A DNA stretch of 64,000 bases from Narthecium ossifragum (GCA_963920575.1 OY986969.1:11095096-11159095), one strand, 5' to 3'; shown: positions 45,201 through 56,775, numbered from the stretch's first letter. Notes: generated from the letters alone by a model not told the origin. Numbers and translations are program-made.

Positions 45201-46132
45201 TCGATCTAGCTCAATAGGAGTGATGGTTCGATCGATCAAACCATATTCAGCCAAAAACTACATGTTCTGTCACGGTTTTGCCAGGTCCGATCGATCGGAC
45301 CTTCGCTCGGACTTCCAGCTTATTTTCCTTTCTGCCATTCAGACTGCGCATCGGTACTGAAATTGTCGTAACTTCCTCTAGGAAACTCGGAATCATGAAC
45401 CGTAAAATTCTCCAGAATCTAGACTTCAAGAGCTTTCCAACCATGTATAGCACATCCTCTGGTTCTTCATGAGCAGGTTCAAATAAATCTTTAAAGTTGA
45501 TCCATGCACTCTTTTCAACTTCTTTTCGACTTAAGGACTTCAATTGCATCCTAAATCAAAATATAAGAATAATGAGTGTATTTAGGAACTAAATAAGCAC
45601 AGGAGGCTAAGTATTAAGGGATAAAAATATAACATTATGCATTCTCATCATACACCCAGATCCTACTTATGGGCGACACTGTTGTGTTTCCCTCTTCCTT
45701 CTGTGTGTCGTAGTGTAGATCCCTACTGAGCTTAGTGCTCACTCCTACCCGGGCTGCGTTTTGTAGGTGCAGGCGTCAGTTCTTCCTCTGTGGCCCCTAC
45801 CGGGCAGTTGGACGGCGGTGTAGCGGCGCATCGTGGCTTTTGAGAGGTGGCGATATTTACTGCTTTTACCCTTATGTTAGTTAGTCTCCTACGGGAGTGA
45901 TGTTGTACTTTGAATCTTCCCCTCTCCGAGGATTTGTATATATTAACACTTGAGCTTTTAATCTGAGGTTCGAGGTTTCGCTAATTAATATTGTTTAATT
46001 GAGGGTGCTTTTGGTGAACTGCTAGGGAGACCAATAGGTTAGAGGGAATCCTCGTCGTTCTTTTTTCGCGTTGGTTAGGTTCCGGTTCGTGTCGCTCGGC
46101 CCGGTTTGGCTTTCGCGGGTCGGGGCGCGACA
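42283..46132 (+). repeat. 5' LTR of element E (with nested solo LTR)
   Basis: Begins TGTGAGGACATG, ends CGGGGCGCGACA. GGAGATCGATCTGG cluster at 42488-42612. Interrupted by 43996-45650; without it and one duplication copy the LTR is about 2.2 kb, like that of D. Confidence 0.9.
43996..45650 (-). mobile_element. A-type solo LTR nested in the 5' LTR of element E
   Basis: 1655 bases with exact duplication tacac at 43991-43995 and 45651-45655. It is the reverse complement of the element A LTR (ends TGATGTGCTGTCG and ATTCTCATCA on the plus strand). Inverted TATA at 44886-44895; GATCGATC cluster at 44955-45300. Confidence 0.93.
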
Positions 46133-46135
46133 GCT

Positions 46136-46147
46136 TGGTATCAGAGC
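46136..46147 (+). other. Primer binding site (initiator Met tRNA) of element E
   Basis: TGGTATCAGAGC, three bases after the LTR end: the canonical plant iMet primer site. Confidence 0.9.
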
Positions 46148-46331
46148 ATAGGTTGTAGATCCCAGGGTTTAGGATCAGGATTCGGTTAAGTTGAGCGTGG
46201 AATGGGTTAGTCATATGTCTAGAACATCCGTGCATGCTCCTTTTGGTGTGTTATGTCTTCCGCTTTATGTTGTGTTATTTGTTTTGCCGTTCTGACGAGT
46301 GAATGCTCGTTTGTCGTCGGTGATCGCGCAG

Positions 46332-47282
46332 ATGTTGGGAGCTCGAGGCCGACCTTCGGTTGATGGTCGGGGTGGGGCACGACTTGGTCGACCCGCCCGA
46401 CCAAACAGGGTAACACCTGTCAGGGAGGTCAGAGCTAGACGGGCTACGCCATCACCAGCGACGGTTGCGGTAGCACGGGAGGAGGCCTTTCTCACCGAGG
46501 AGAGGGTTCTCCCTCCTGTCGACGGGCGGATCGTTGCGGCGGTCTTGTTGGACTTTCTGCAGCTGGACCCGTCTAGGTTCAGTGGTGGGTCAGTAGGTCC
46601 AGTGGCCAGGGCACATCAGTTTGAGCAGGGGCTTCGATCAGAGATCAGACGACGGACTAGTTCTTATTGCTTCCAGACGTACTCAGCAGTTCTGGACTGC
46701 GCCTTGGCAGTAGGGGCGCAGTTGCGGGACGAGAGGTGCCGGGCAGTTCCACAGGCATCCTCTACCAGTGCACCGCAGAGACCCCAGTTCAGAGGGGGAT
46801 ATAGCGGAGGGCACCAGCGGCGTCAGCGACGCTTTCAGCAGTGGTCGCAGCGCCCGCAGCAGTTCCAGGCACAGTTGCCGAGTCCGCCAGGCCAGTTTCT
46901 CCTGACAGCCGGGCCGTCTGGGCAGGCTCCGTCAGGGGGAGGCCAGGGTCAGCAGCCTGGTGGCGCGCTAGCCACTTGTTTCCAGTGCGGGCAGCCGGGA
47001 CACTTCCGCAAGGACTGTCCCATGCGAGGAGCGCGGGGCGGTATGCCGCAGGGCGGTAGAGGCGGGGGGTCACGTGCCTGGCAGGGGAGCGGTAGTGGGC
47101 GCGGATCAGGGGCTGGACTGGGCCGCTCCAGGGGTGGAGGCGGTCAGCGGGGTGCGTGTTTGCTCTTCTGGCGCGCGAGCAGCAGGACACCGAACAGCAG
47201 TACCAGCAGCCGCAGCAGTATTAGCAGGCAGCGGCAGAGCCAACCGTCCTCAGAGGTATCTTTCAGCTTTCTAGTTCCTTAG
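46332..47282 (+). pseudogene. Element E gag, with core deletion
   Basis: The ATG at 46332 (MLGARGRPSVDGRGG) matches the D start. The frame reads LDPSRFSGG and then jumps to VARAHQFEQGLRSEIRR, losing about 350 bases of capsid that are present in D. The zinc knuckle CFQCGQPGHFRKDC is intact. The Gly-rich tail shifts frame and loses the Gln repeats. A capsid missing its middle would not assemble. Confidence 0.85.
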
Positions 47283-47287
47283 TAGAT

Positions 47288-48289
47288 ATGCTGATAGACT
47301 CTGGGGCGTCTCATTCCTATATTGCTAGCATGTGTGTGGCATCGCTAGGATTAGAGACGAGTTGGCTAGAGGTGGCACAGTCTGTAGATTCACCGATCGG
47401 AGGCACAGTCAGGGTAGACCGGGTCTGCCGATCTTGTTCTTTGGAGGTTGGAGGCCTCCGTGTCTGTCTAGACCTGCGGATGCTAGACATGACAGGTTTC
47501 GATGTGATACTCGGTATGGACTGGTTAGCAGCATACCGAGCTATCATCGACTGTGGTCGCCGGAGGGTGGTCGGTTGGACACCCGATGGGACACAGTTTG
47601 TGTTGTTGGGGGATCGGTTCTCAGCCGATTCCTTTGCTTGTGGTGTGGGGAGGCGTGGCAGCGAGCTTTCAGCCTTGCTGGCCAGCCTGTCCCTGTTTGG
47701 GTCAGAGGGAGTGCAGCAGAGCAGTTTCCCCAGGATCGTGTGCGACTACACCGACGTGTTTCCCGAGGTGTTGCCAGGGCTTCCACCACCCAGAGAGGTC
47801 GATTTTTAGATTGACCTGGTACCGGGTACCGCACCGATCTCTCTCCCAGCTTTCAGGATGGCACCAGCAGAGCAGAGTGAGTTGAGGACCCAGCTAGACG
47901 AGCTTACCAGCAGAGGTTTCATCCGTCCCAGCATGTCTCCCTGGGGGGCGCCAGTGTTGTTCGCAAAGAAGAAGGACGGTACCCTTCGACTTTGCATAGA
48001 CTACAGGCGGCTCAACAGGGTGACGGTAAAGAATCGGTATCCGATGTCGAGGATCGACGACCTGTTTGACCAGTTGTGAGGATCTTCAGTGTTCTCGAAG
48101 ATCGACCTCCGCACCGGCTACCACCAGTTGAGGGTTCGGGATTGTGACATCCCGAAGACGGCTTTTCGGACTCGGTACGTCCTGTACGAGTTCGTGGTGA
48201 TGCCGTTTGGGATGACGAATGCACCAGCTGCGTTCATGGATCTCATGCAGAGGATCTTCCAGCCTTTCCTAGACGAGTTAGTGGTGGAG
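47288..48289 (+). pseudogene. Element E protease and first part of reverse transcriptase
   Basis: The protease has LIDSGASHSYIASMCV and GFDVILGMDWLAAY. A TAG follows REVDF at 47807-47809. RT runs through [20 protein letters not shown], a TGA after [23 protein letters not shown] and [15 protein letters not shown] to FLDELVV, where it is joined directly to integrase residues. The catalytic FVDD, all of RNase H and the integrase zinc and core domains are deleted. Confidence 0.87.
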
Positions 48290-48667
48290 TTCGCCTACAA
48301 CAACAGCTACCAGTCCAGTCTTGGAGTAGCACCTTTCAAGGCGTTGTACGGTAGGCCGTGTCGTTCCCCAGTATGTTGGACAGAGGTTGGAGAGGCTTCA
48401 CTCACCAGTCCAGACATCGTCAGGCGGTCGTCAGAGAGGTTAGTGCAGATCAGGCAGAGCCTTCTGACGGCTCAGAGCCGGCAGAATAGTTATGCAGATC
48501 AGAGGTGACGACCGTTGGAGTTTGCAGTCGGGGACCGAGTGTTCTTGCGAGCGTCGCCGTACAGAGGTTCTGTCAGGTTTGGCAGAGGTGGGAAATTGGC
48601 ACCGAGGTTCGTCGGGCCGTTTGAGATCTTAGAGAGGGTCGGCGAGGTAGCTTACCGCCTGGATCTT
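48290..48667 (+). pseudogene. Element E integrase C-terminal part fused to reverse transcriptase
   Basis: Starts [20 protein letters not shown] and runs through [11 protein letters not shown], a TGA near 48508, then VGDRVFLRASPYRGSVRFGR and GPFEILERVGEVAYRLD. It is interrupted by solo LTR H2 at 48668. Confidence 0.85.
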
Positions 48668-50041
48668 TGTTACGAGCGGTCTACTCGTGATCCTCTCGTA
48701 ATGGGTCTCTACTGCTCCAATCGATCAGAATCGGCCTGATCGGACTTGATTTGAGTCCAATGGGCTGAAGCTGGATCGAATCTGGTTCAGATCTGGCTCA
48801 GATTGGGGTAGGACTCGACTGGGTCAAGTCTGGATTGGTTGATTGGCTCTTGGAATTGAATCTGGCTCGGATTGGGTTAAGTGGCTTGGCTGAAACGGCT
48901 AGGACTGGGTTAAGTGGTTGAACCAATCAAGTTGACTGGATCCAGTTGACCAAGTCAACCAACAGTGGCTGAGGGAGAGGCTGAGGTTGATCCGAGGGCT
49001 GAGGGCCGCCGGAGGTGGATCGCCGGCGTAGGGGCGGCGGCGGCGGTCGGGATAGTGTCAGGAGGGGTCGTGGGACGTAGGGGATGAGATCTACCGGCTC
49101 GGATCTGGGAAATGGATGGAGGATCGGCCGGATCTGGGGGAGACGGCGGTAGCGGTTTGGGTTCACCGGCGTCGGGGACGACGGGGAGCTCGGCTGGGGC
49201 TTGGGACGTCGAGAAGATGGTCGGGAAAGGGTCGTGGAGAGACAAGGAAGGTTTTAGGAGGGTTTAGGGGTGAAATCGGGGACGGGCGTGGTTGATGGCG
49301 GTGAGGACGAGGGTCGGTTTACCGGGGGAAGAGGCCGGAGACGACGACGCGGGCGATGGAGGGTATGGCCGGAGTCGTGGTGCCAAGGGGAAGAGGATGG
49401 CGGGTTTAGGTGGCGACGGTGGTGGCCGGAGAGGGGAGAACGGCGGTGAGCTAGGGTTTCGGGATAGAGGAGAGAGGAGGAAGAAGATGAACAGTAGCGG
49501 GTGACGTGGCGCTAACGTGGCGGTGGGGTCGCTGACGTGGCGGAGAGAGAAAGTGACGGGGAGAAGGAAATTAAAGGTGAAGGCAATGTCGACTGCGGAG
49601 AAGATGACCGACAGGGAAGAAGATGGATCTATGGTGGATTTCTGGTGGAATCTACTTTACTTCTACTCCTATGATATTCTACTCCTATGATAACTTATCA
49701 ACTACTCTTAATCATTCATCTCATGCATCATTATTACCTAATACAAAACTACTAAGGTCCTTTTATAGAGACCTTGACAGAGTCCTAATCCACTAGAAAA
49801 CCCCCCTTGCTTGATTAGCAAGTAATAAGGTTTCTGACTCAACTCAACTTCCTAACTCAAAGGGACTCTTAATTAATTCCTAACCATCAACTAGGACTCA
49901 ATAAAAGACTAATGATAAATACTAATTAAATACTCTAGTTTGAACTAGGGAAGTCCAAGTCAAACTAGGAAAGAGGTTGAACCAGCTTGGTTCCTCTTCT
50001 GGGTTCGGATCCAGTTGGTCGAGTCGGATCGACTCGTATCA
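48668..50041 (-). mobile_element. Solo LTR H2 inside element E
   Basis: 1374 bases with exact duplication atctt at 48663-48667 and 50042-50046. It has the same ends as H1 (TGTTACGAG, CTCGTATCA on the plus strand) and a minus-strand TATA (CTCTATAAAA) at 49761-49770. It has a somewhat different GC-rich middle from H1. Removing it restores YRLDL-PQHMS. Confidence 0.92.
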
Positions 50042-50046
50042 ATCTT

Positions 50047-50352
50047 CCTCAACACATGTCTGCTGTGCATCCGACTTTCCATGTGTCGATGCTGAGGAAG
50101 TATCACCCAGACCCGTCTCATGTCATCAGGGTGGATGACATTGAGCTCGAGGCAGACACGAACTTTGTTGAGCAACAGGTTCAGGTACTTGACCGGAGGG
50201 ATCAGGTCTTGCGGGGCAAGACGATTCCCTTGGTCAAGATACTGTGGAGGCACAGAGGCACCGAGGAGGTCACTTGGGAGCGCGAGGCGCGCATGCGGCA
50301 AGAGTTTCCGCAGCTGTTTTCTTCTCCATGTGCTTCTTGTCATGTCCTCTAG
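50047..50352 (+). pseudogene. Element E chromodomain segment
   Basis: HPTFHVSMLRKYHPDPSHVI and VQVLDRRDQVLRGKTIPLVK, LWRHRGTEEVTWERE: the same chromodomain-type C-terminus as in D, still in one open frame to a TAG at 50350-50352. Confidence 0.85.
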
Positions 50353-50383
50353 TGTAGCTGTTTTGTTGTTCCGAGCCCTACCC

Positions 50384-51699
50384 TTTCGTAATTTTCCGAT
50401 TTTGGTACGATTTCTTATGAATTGTTTGCTGAAGGGCTGCGTTGCAGCAATTAATGGGTAAGTTAGTTTGATTAACGATTTTGATTAGCGTTTTCCCGTT
50501 AATCAAACCGTTGGATGATTATGATTTTTGGATATGATGATCCTGGTTTATACACCTACTGGTGGCTAAGTTGGATCTTGAATCCGATGTTGTTTGGGCA
50601 TCGGATCGACGGGATCAATTAGCCCCTAAGTAGAGGCTTTGGGTGTTTTTGAATATAATATTATATTTCGGAATATAATATTATATTGGTTTTGTTCATC
50701 ATCGTTTTCGGGGTTGCTTCCCGTTGCAGGAGTCCGCGGGTGACGGTCGCGGTACCGTCGTAATGCCGGGACCCGCTGCGGATCGGCTGGCAGCGGTTGG
50801 TGGTACCGCTGCAGCGATCCAGTAGACTTATATGATGCTTGACATACTGTTGCATGCCTTTCATGTTATCTGTGTATGTCATAGCATGCATTGTTGTTGT
50901 GTGCATTAGTTGCATTGGTTAGGGCATGGGTGATCTTTGGGTCGCCGTCCCGAGGCTGGAAGCTCGGACTTAGCCCTAGGACCGGGGTTGGGCTGTTAGG
51001 ACTCGGTTTGAATTGTGGTGCCCAGTCGATTCGATGATAGGCTTAGATGACTGGTGCACTTGTGGCTTGATGATTGTAGAGGTCGTGTCGGCCTTGAGTC
51101 GGATGCTGAGGTGTAGCCGGTGTCCCACTGTGCTGACCTGTAGTGTCGCCAGTGTTGTTCCTGTTACTGAGTGCCGTCCCTGGGCCTCAGGGACACGCGG
51201 TGAGGTTATGGGACCCCTGTATACACCCAGATCCTACTTGTGGGCGACATTGTTGCGTTTCTCTCTTCCTTCTGTGTGTCGTAGTGTAGATCCCTACTGA
51301 GCTTAGTGCTCACTCCTACCCGGGCTGCGTTTTGCAGGTGCAGGCGTCAGTTCCTCTTCTGTGGCCCCTACCGGGCAGTTGGTTGGCTGTGCGGCGGCGC
51401 CAGGTGGAGTCTGAGAGGTGGTGATCCTTTACAGCTTTTATCCTATGTTAGTTAGTCTCCTACGGGAGTATGTTGTATTTTGGATCTTCCCCTCTCCGAG
51501 GTTTTGTATATTATCACTTGAGTTTTAATCTGAGGTTCGAGGTTTTGCTAATTAATATTGTTTAATTGAGGGTGCTTTTGGTGAACTGCTAGGGAGACCA
51601 ATAGGTTAGAGGGAATCCTCGTCGTTCTTTTTCTGCGTTGGTTAGGTTCCGGTTCGCGTCACCCGGCCCGGTTAGGCTTTCGCGGGTCGGGGCGCGACA
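50384..51699 (+). repeat. 3' LTR of element E, 5'-truncated
   Basis: Matches the distal part of the 5' LTR from CGTAATTTTTCGATTTT-like sequence on. Roughly the first 1 kb of the LTR, including the GATCGATC cluster and the purine tract region, is missing. Ends GGGGCGCGACA at 51699. Confidence 0.88.
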
Positions 51700-51704
51700 G
51701 GATG

Positions 51705-52184
51705 GGTGAGGGGAATGGGGATGGGTGAGAGAAACACTACCTCGGGCGTCGTTGGCTTCGCAGCTGGTCGCAGAGCACCGTCTGGGCGAGGTCGGCGTGG
51801 CCGATGGCGTCTGGCGTCGGGCGTGGCTTGGTCGGCGACGGCGTGGGGTGATGGTACCTCGGGCGTCGCTGGCTTCTCAGCTGGTCGCAGAGCACCGTCT
51901 GGGCGAGGTCGGCGTGGCCGATGGCGTCAGGCGTGGCTTGGTCGGCGACGGCGCGGCTGACAGCGGGTTGGGGGAGGTCGGGCGAGGTCGGCGTGGGGAG
52001 AGGAGAGGGGATGGGTGAGGGGAATGGGGATGGGTGAGAGGAACACTTCCTCGGGCGTCGCCGGCTTCTCAACTGGTCGCAGAGCACCGTCTGGGCAAGG
52101 TCGGCGTGGCCGATGCGTCGCCCATGGTCGACGGCGTCGGGCGTCGGGCGTGGCTTGGTCGGCGTTGGCGTGGGGCAATGGTCA
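51705..52184. repeat. GC-rich tandem array, right part
   Basis: Continuation of the array at 41650-42282 after element E: ACCTCGGGCGTCG units at 51739 and 51856 (again 117 bases apart) and a variant near 52047. The array runs into the sequence gap. Confidence 0.85.
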
Positions 52185-52384
52185 NNNNNNNNNNNNNNNN
52201 NNNNNNNNNNNNNNNNNNNNNNNNNNNNNNNNNNNNNNNNNNNNNNNNNNNNNNNNNNNNNNNNNNNNNNNNNNNNNNNNNNNNNNNNNNNNNNNNNNNN
52301 NNNNNNNNNNNNNNNNNNNNNNNNNNNNNNNNNNNNNNNNNNNNNNNNNNNNNNNNNNNNNNNNNNNNNNNNNNNNNNNNNNNN
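52185..52384. other. Assembly gap (200 N)
   Basis: Exactly 200 N, probably a fixed-size placeholder; the real length is unknown. Proteins called across it are meaningless. Confidence 0.98.
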
Positions 52385-53072
52385 CAAAATTAGGCAATGC
52401 AATCAAGCTTGAAATAAATTGAACAACCACAAGCTTAGCACAAAAATAAAATTTTCTTTACAAGCTTAACGATAACTCTCCTACATTTCTTCGCATTAGT
52501 CTTTAGTTCTCCTCTTTAATTAAAATTACCATCGTTCGACCAAACTTTGTACGGTTCACTAATGTACGTTATGGGCTGAGAGTAGGACACCAAGAACAAG
52601 GAGTCACACCAATCGAACTTAGATTTAAATTAACATAGAAAGATTTTTTAATGGTTGTGGATTAAATTTAGCTTAAACGCTTATAACATCAATACAAAAC
52701 ATCTATCAAAAATTTCAGAGAAACACAAAAATGTTAAAAACTAATTAACAGAAAAACACAATATACCAAGCTGAAAATCTTATTAGTTCTAACAAAAAAA
52801 TCTTCAAACTACAAAACCTTGGATTAAAAACCCAAAACTCATAAATATGATTTCTGGAATTCCTTCTTTTTTAACTGTTTCCAACAACTATTCGTTTCTT
52901 TGCTGATCTATTCTTATCTGATCCTATGCTGCTGTTGAACCTGATTTGCACTTATCTCCGATCAAAATAAACCAGCTTCTCTTACATATATATATAGACA
53001 GAGACTCAAGCTAGCTAGCTAGCTCTCTCAATTAACATCTCTAAGTCAAGAATAGAGAGAAGCCTTGCAACC
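52385..53072 (+). promoter_or_regulatory. Promoter and 5' leader of the GH5 gene
   Basis: AT-rich upstream DNA. A TATA-type run (ATATATATATAG) at 52986-52997 is followed by a pyrimidine-rich leader with GCTAGCTAGCTAGCTCTCTC (near 53011-53030). The ATG at 53073 sits in CAACCATGAAG. I infer a start of transcription near 53020. Confidence 0.6.
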
Positions 53073-54980
53073 ATGAAGGGGTTCCTCTCCCTTCTTCTCC
53101 CACTGCTGCTGCTCCTAAGCCCAGCTCTCTTCAACCTCCATCAGAAGGCAAAAGCATTGCCCCTCTCCACTGACGGCCGGTGGATCGTCAACGAGAAGGG
53201 CCACCGGGTGAAGCTAGCCTGCGTCAGCTGGCCCTCCCACGTCGACGCCATCGTCGCCGAAGGCCTGAGCAAGCAGCCTCGCGACTTCATCGCCAAGAAG
53301 ATCGGCGAATATGGCTTCAACTGTGTGAGGTTCACCTATCCCATCTATCTTGCTGCCAATGACACCATCGCCTACACGACCGTCCGGCAGTCCCTAGTGA
53401 ATCTTGGCCTCATCGAGTCCGCTGCCGCCATCGAAGTTCAGAACCCCGATCTCATCGACCTCCCTCTCATCAAAGCTTTCCAGGTATATATATTTCTACG
53501 TCAATTGTTCTTTCTTCTTGATTATTCAAGATCAAAGTGTTCTTCCGTGAGTGGCATTATCATTTCAGGCTGTGGTGAAGACCTTGGGAGAGAACAACAT
53601 CATGGTGATACTTGACAACCATGTGAGCAAGCCGGAGTGGTGCTGCGCCAACGACGACGGCAACGGCTTCTTCGGCGACCAGTACTTCGACCCTGATCAG
53701 TGGATTGAGGGACTCACAAGGATGGCCACAATCTTCAACTGCTCAGCCAATGTTGTTGGTATGAGTCTAAGGAATGAACTCAGAGGACCCAATCAAAATG
53801 TCACAGAATGGTACAGGTATAAATCCTTCAACATTCTCAACAATATAAACTCATATATTAACGTGCACTACTGAAAAATGTGACACGCACACACACACAT
53901 ATATATAGGTACATGCAACGTGGAGCTGAGGCTGTTCATGCAGCAAACCCTAATGTGCTCGTCATCTTGTCCGGTCTCAACTTCGACAATGATTTGAGCT
54001 TCCTTGGCAAACAGCGAGTCCAGTTGAGCTTCAAGCAGAAGCTTGTGTTCGAGCTGCACTGGTACAGCTTCTCCAACCCTAACGAGTGGGGCAAAGGGAA
54101 CACCAATGAGGTGTGCGGACGGATCGCCAGGAATGTCATCGACCGGGCAGGGTTCCTCCTCTTGGATGGATTCCCGCTCTTCGTGAGTGAGTTCGGCATC
54201 GATCAGAGAGGCGTAAACGAGGAGGACAACAGGTATATAAGCTGTGCTCTTTCCTTCCTTGCTGAGAATGACATAGATTGGGCTCTGTGGACACTGCAAG
54301 GGAGCTACTACCTGAGACAAGGCGCGCTCGGGCTTGATGAGAGCTATGGAGTTTTCGCCTATGATTGGAGCCACCCCAGGAACCAGACTTTCTTAGACAG
54401 GCTCTCATCAATCCAAGCTCCATTTAGAGGTAATGATATTTACCTTCCACTTCATTTTCCTCTCATTTAGCTACTGTAGTTTTTGATGATGATCATGAAT
54501 CCGGCAGGACCGTCAATTTGCGAGTCGCCCGAGTACACCATACTTTACCATCCATTTACAGGGAAGTGTGTGCTGAGGGATGCTTCAGTGGATGAGCTCT
54601 ACTTGGGTTCTTGCAGTGACTCAGAAGCATGGACTAATTACACACCACTAGATCACGAAGAGCTATCAATGAAGGATTCAATCAAGTGTGTGCAGGCTCA
54701 CGGCGAAGGCAAGCCGGCGAAGCTTGGGATCATTTGTGGCAACTCTCCTTCAAAGTGGGAGCTGATCTCGGAGACAAGCATGCTCGTTTCGACGAAGTTG
54801 GAGAACAGCAACATCACTCTTTGCTTGGATATTGGCCCTGATGGGAAGAGTATTGTCACCAATCCTTGCCTGTGTGTGAATGTTGATGCGTCTTGTGATG
54901 CTGAGAGGCAATGGTTCAAGATGGTTCCCAGCAGTAGGAAGGTCACAAACAAGAATGCCATTTTGGGGAGGCTTATCTAG
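53073..54980 (+). CDS. Secreted GH5 glycoside hydrolase (cellulase-like) with ricin-B-like C-terminus
   Basis: Four exons: 53073-53483, 53569-53816, 53909-54429, 54508-54980, all with GT-AG introns; 1653 bases, 550 residues. Residues 1-29 form a strong signal peptide (MKGFLSLLLPLLLLLSPALF), so the product should enter the secretory path or cell wall. The GH5 barrel is clear: LDNHVSKPEWCC; acid/base Glu about residue 207 in SLRNELRGP; FELHWYSFS with the conserved His (about 270); nucleophile Glu about 314 in FVSEFGID; and NDIDWALWTLQGSYY. The C-terminal ~155 residues (YTILYHPFTGKCVLRD, ITLCLDIGPDG, QWFKMVP) resemble a ricin-type beta-trefoil. This matches the plant GH5_11 group. The substrate is unproven; these proteins are called cellulases by homology only. 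All catalytic residues are present and no stop is seen, so it is probably an active host gene. Confidence 0.93.
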
Positions 54981-55900
54981 AATGTTTTAGCATCAATAGA
55001 TCATTGATGTTTAATTAGCTTCAGGGGGATATCCAAGTCAGTTTAAGTTTTATGACTTGTTTTTAGTTTTTTGGCCTCTGGAAATAACATTTGATGGCAA
55101 GTTATAAGTATGGTTTCAATGTTAAAATTCTTTCCATTTGGAAGTTAGCATAAGATTGGTTTCTCTTAGGTTTGCAACTTTGCTTGTTTTGTACAAGTCA
55201 TATTTTCACACAGCTGTCGTCCTTCCTATTTTGAGGCTCTGATGGTTTAATTTTGTTGAACTAATAGGTATGAGCTTCAATAGAAATAACCTCCAACTAC
55301 AATTGTAGGATTGACAATGTGACAAGGATGGGGTATTCTGAAAATAGAACTCAGTTATTAACGAAATGGTTCCATGTTTGGCCTAAACGATACATTAAGA
55401 AGGAGAATAGATAGGCTTTTAATCACTCGTCATTAATCATAAATGAAATCAAAACAATTCAGATGCATCAACATCTCCTCAGTGTGGGTTCAGATCAATG
55501 AGAGAATTAAAATAACCGGCTTGCCGCTTGCATAGACGCGCAGGGGATATGCCAAAAAGCATCAGGGGTTGCAAAACTAACATTTTGTTACATCTGAGAC
55601 AGAGGGCTCGTAGAACAGCATTGGCTTCATCACGCCACGCATAACCACCAACATGATGAACAAGAAGTAGCAACATTCATGTGTGAGAGGGATGGAGTTG
55701 TCACGTTGCAAAAAACTTAAATCATAGCTTGACACCACGTCAGCACATGTTATGCTCCAATAACTTAAGGACACATAAGTCTTTTTCAATCTGCATCATA
55801 TAAGCTGCCATGCCATCATAAATTTTTTGATAAATTTAATCCAGAATTTGATATCAATGCATCTTTAATTGAGACGAAATAAAATGAAATAAAAATATAT
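54981..55900. other. 3' flank of the GH5 gene and AT-rich intergenic DNA
   Basis: The first ~250 bases are T-rich and probably contain the 3' untranslated region; no single poly(A) signal stands out. The remainder shows no coding similarity that I recognise. Confidence 0.5.
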
Positions 55901-56070
55901 CGTTCAAACCTTCATATTTACAATATCATCTCTAAGATCAGAATATTTACAAAAACTTCAACAAACAAATCACAAAAACGTCTCTGGAGTCACCTCCCAT
56001 TGGATATCCAGGGAATATTCCATTTAAGGCTAACGGAGAAAGGTAAAATGACTATTATACCCTTGGTACT

Positions 56071-56775
56071 TGTTAGTCCTAATATTGTTTTGATGATGTC
56101 AATATATGTTTGATGATAAAACATTGGTTGAATATTAATATCTCTTAATTTGAAAAGCATTAAAATCATATTTAATGTGTTTTTATACTGACGGTCGATG
56201 TGACGGACAATGCATGGATCGACCGTGGGGTATGACGGTTGATGCAAGGATCGACCGCAGAAGCAGTTCATGGGAAAATAGGTGACGGTCGATGGACCGA
56301 TCGCCCGTGGGCTATGTGACCATGTCTTGGAGGTGCGACGGTCGAACAAGGTATCGACCCTGAGAAGCGGTTTTTACAACAGAGCCTGACGGTCGATGTC
56401 ACGGTCGATGCAACGGTCGACCGTGAAGCTTGACGGACGATGCGTGGATCGACCGTGGCTCAAGAAGAACCTGGCGGACGATGTCAAAGATGATGCGACG
56501 GCGACCGTCAGCCAGGAAAAGAGCCGTTGCAGAAACAGAAAATAGCCGTTGGGAGGCTATTTGAAGGGCTTTGGAGCTCAGCTATAAAAGAGAAGTTGCA
56601 GCAAACTTGGCTAGCACTTAGGGGGAGCTAAGGGATTATTGTAATAATATTCTAGCAAGTTTCTATCTCTTTATTAGTGAGCTAAACCTTTGTAAAACTA
56701 CTTCAAGTGTGAAATAGACTTTGAGAGAAATATCCAAAAGAGAGTTTGGAGGGATTGTAAGGTTGCCAAGCACCT
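56071..56775 (+). mobile_element. Copia-like solo LTR with GGTCGA/TCGACC repeats
   Basis: Begins TGTTAGTCCTAATATTGTTT and TGATGATGTCAA, a start seen in plant copia (SIRE-like) LTRs. A TATA box (CTATAAAAG) at 56582-56590 lies in the expected position. The pentamer gtact occurs at 56066-56070 and 56776-56780 as a probable target duplication, but the 3' terminus reads CACCT rather than CA, so the end is uncertain. Confidence 0.55.
56190..56490. repeat. Clustered GACGGTCGATG / GATCGACCGT half-sites
   Basis: At least eight copies of GACGGTCGATG or close variants alternate with GGATCGACCGT in the U3 part of the solo LTR, so many can pair as short inverted repeats. Confidence 0.8.

Larger units (their letters stand above)
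42283..51699 (+). mobile_element. Element E: Tekay/Del-type chromovirus with internal deletions and two nested solo LTRs
   Basis: The outer duplication ggatg is exact (42278-42282, 51700-51704). The 5' LTR is 42283-46132 (including a nested A-type solo LTR). An initiator-Met-type primer site and gag-pol remnants follow on the plus strand. The 3' LTR is represented by its distal part only (about 50384-51699). A segment is deleted in gag, another removes half of pol, and a third removes the pol-LTR junction. Confidence 0.9.

Noticed and set aside
51737..52430. ORFs spanning 52185-52384
   Set aside because: They run through the N gap.
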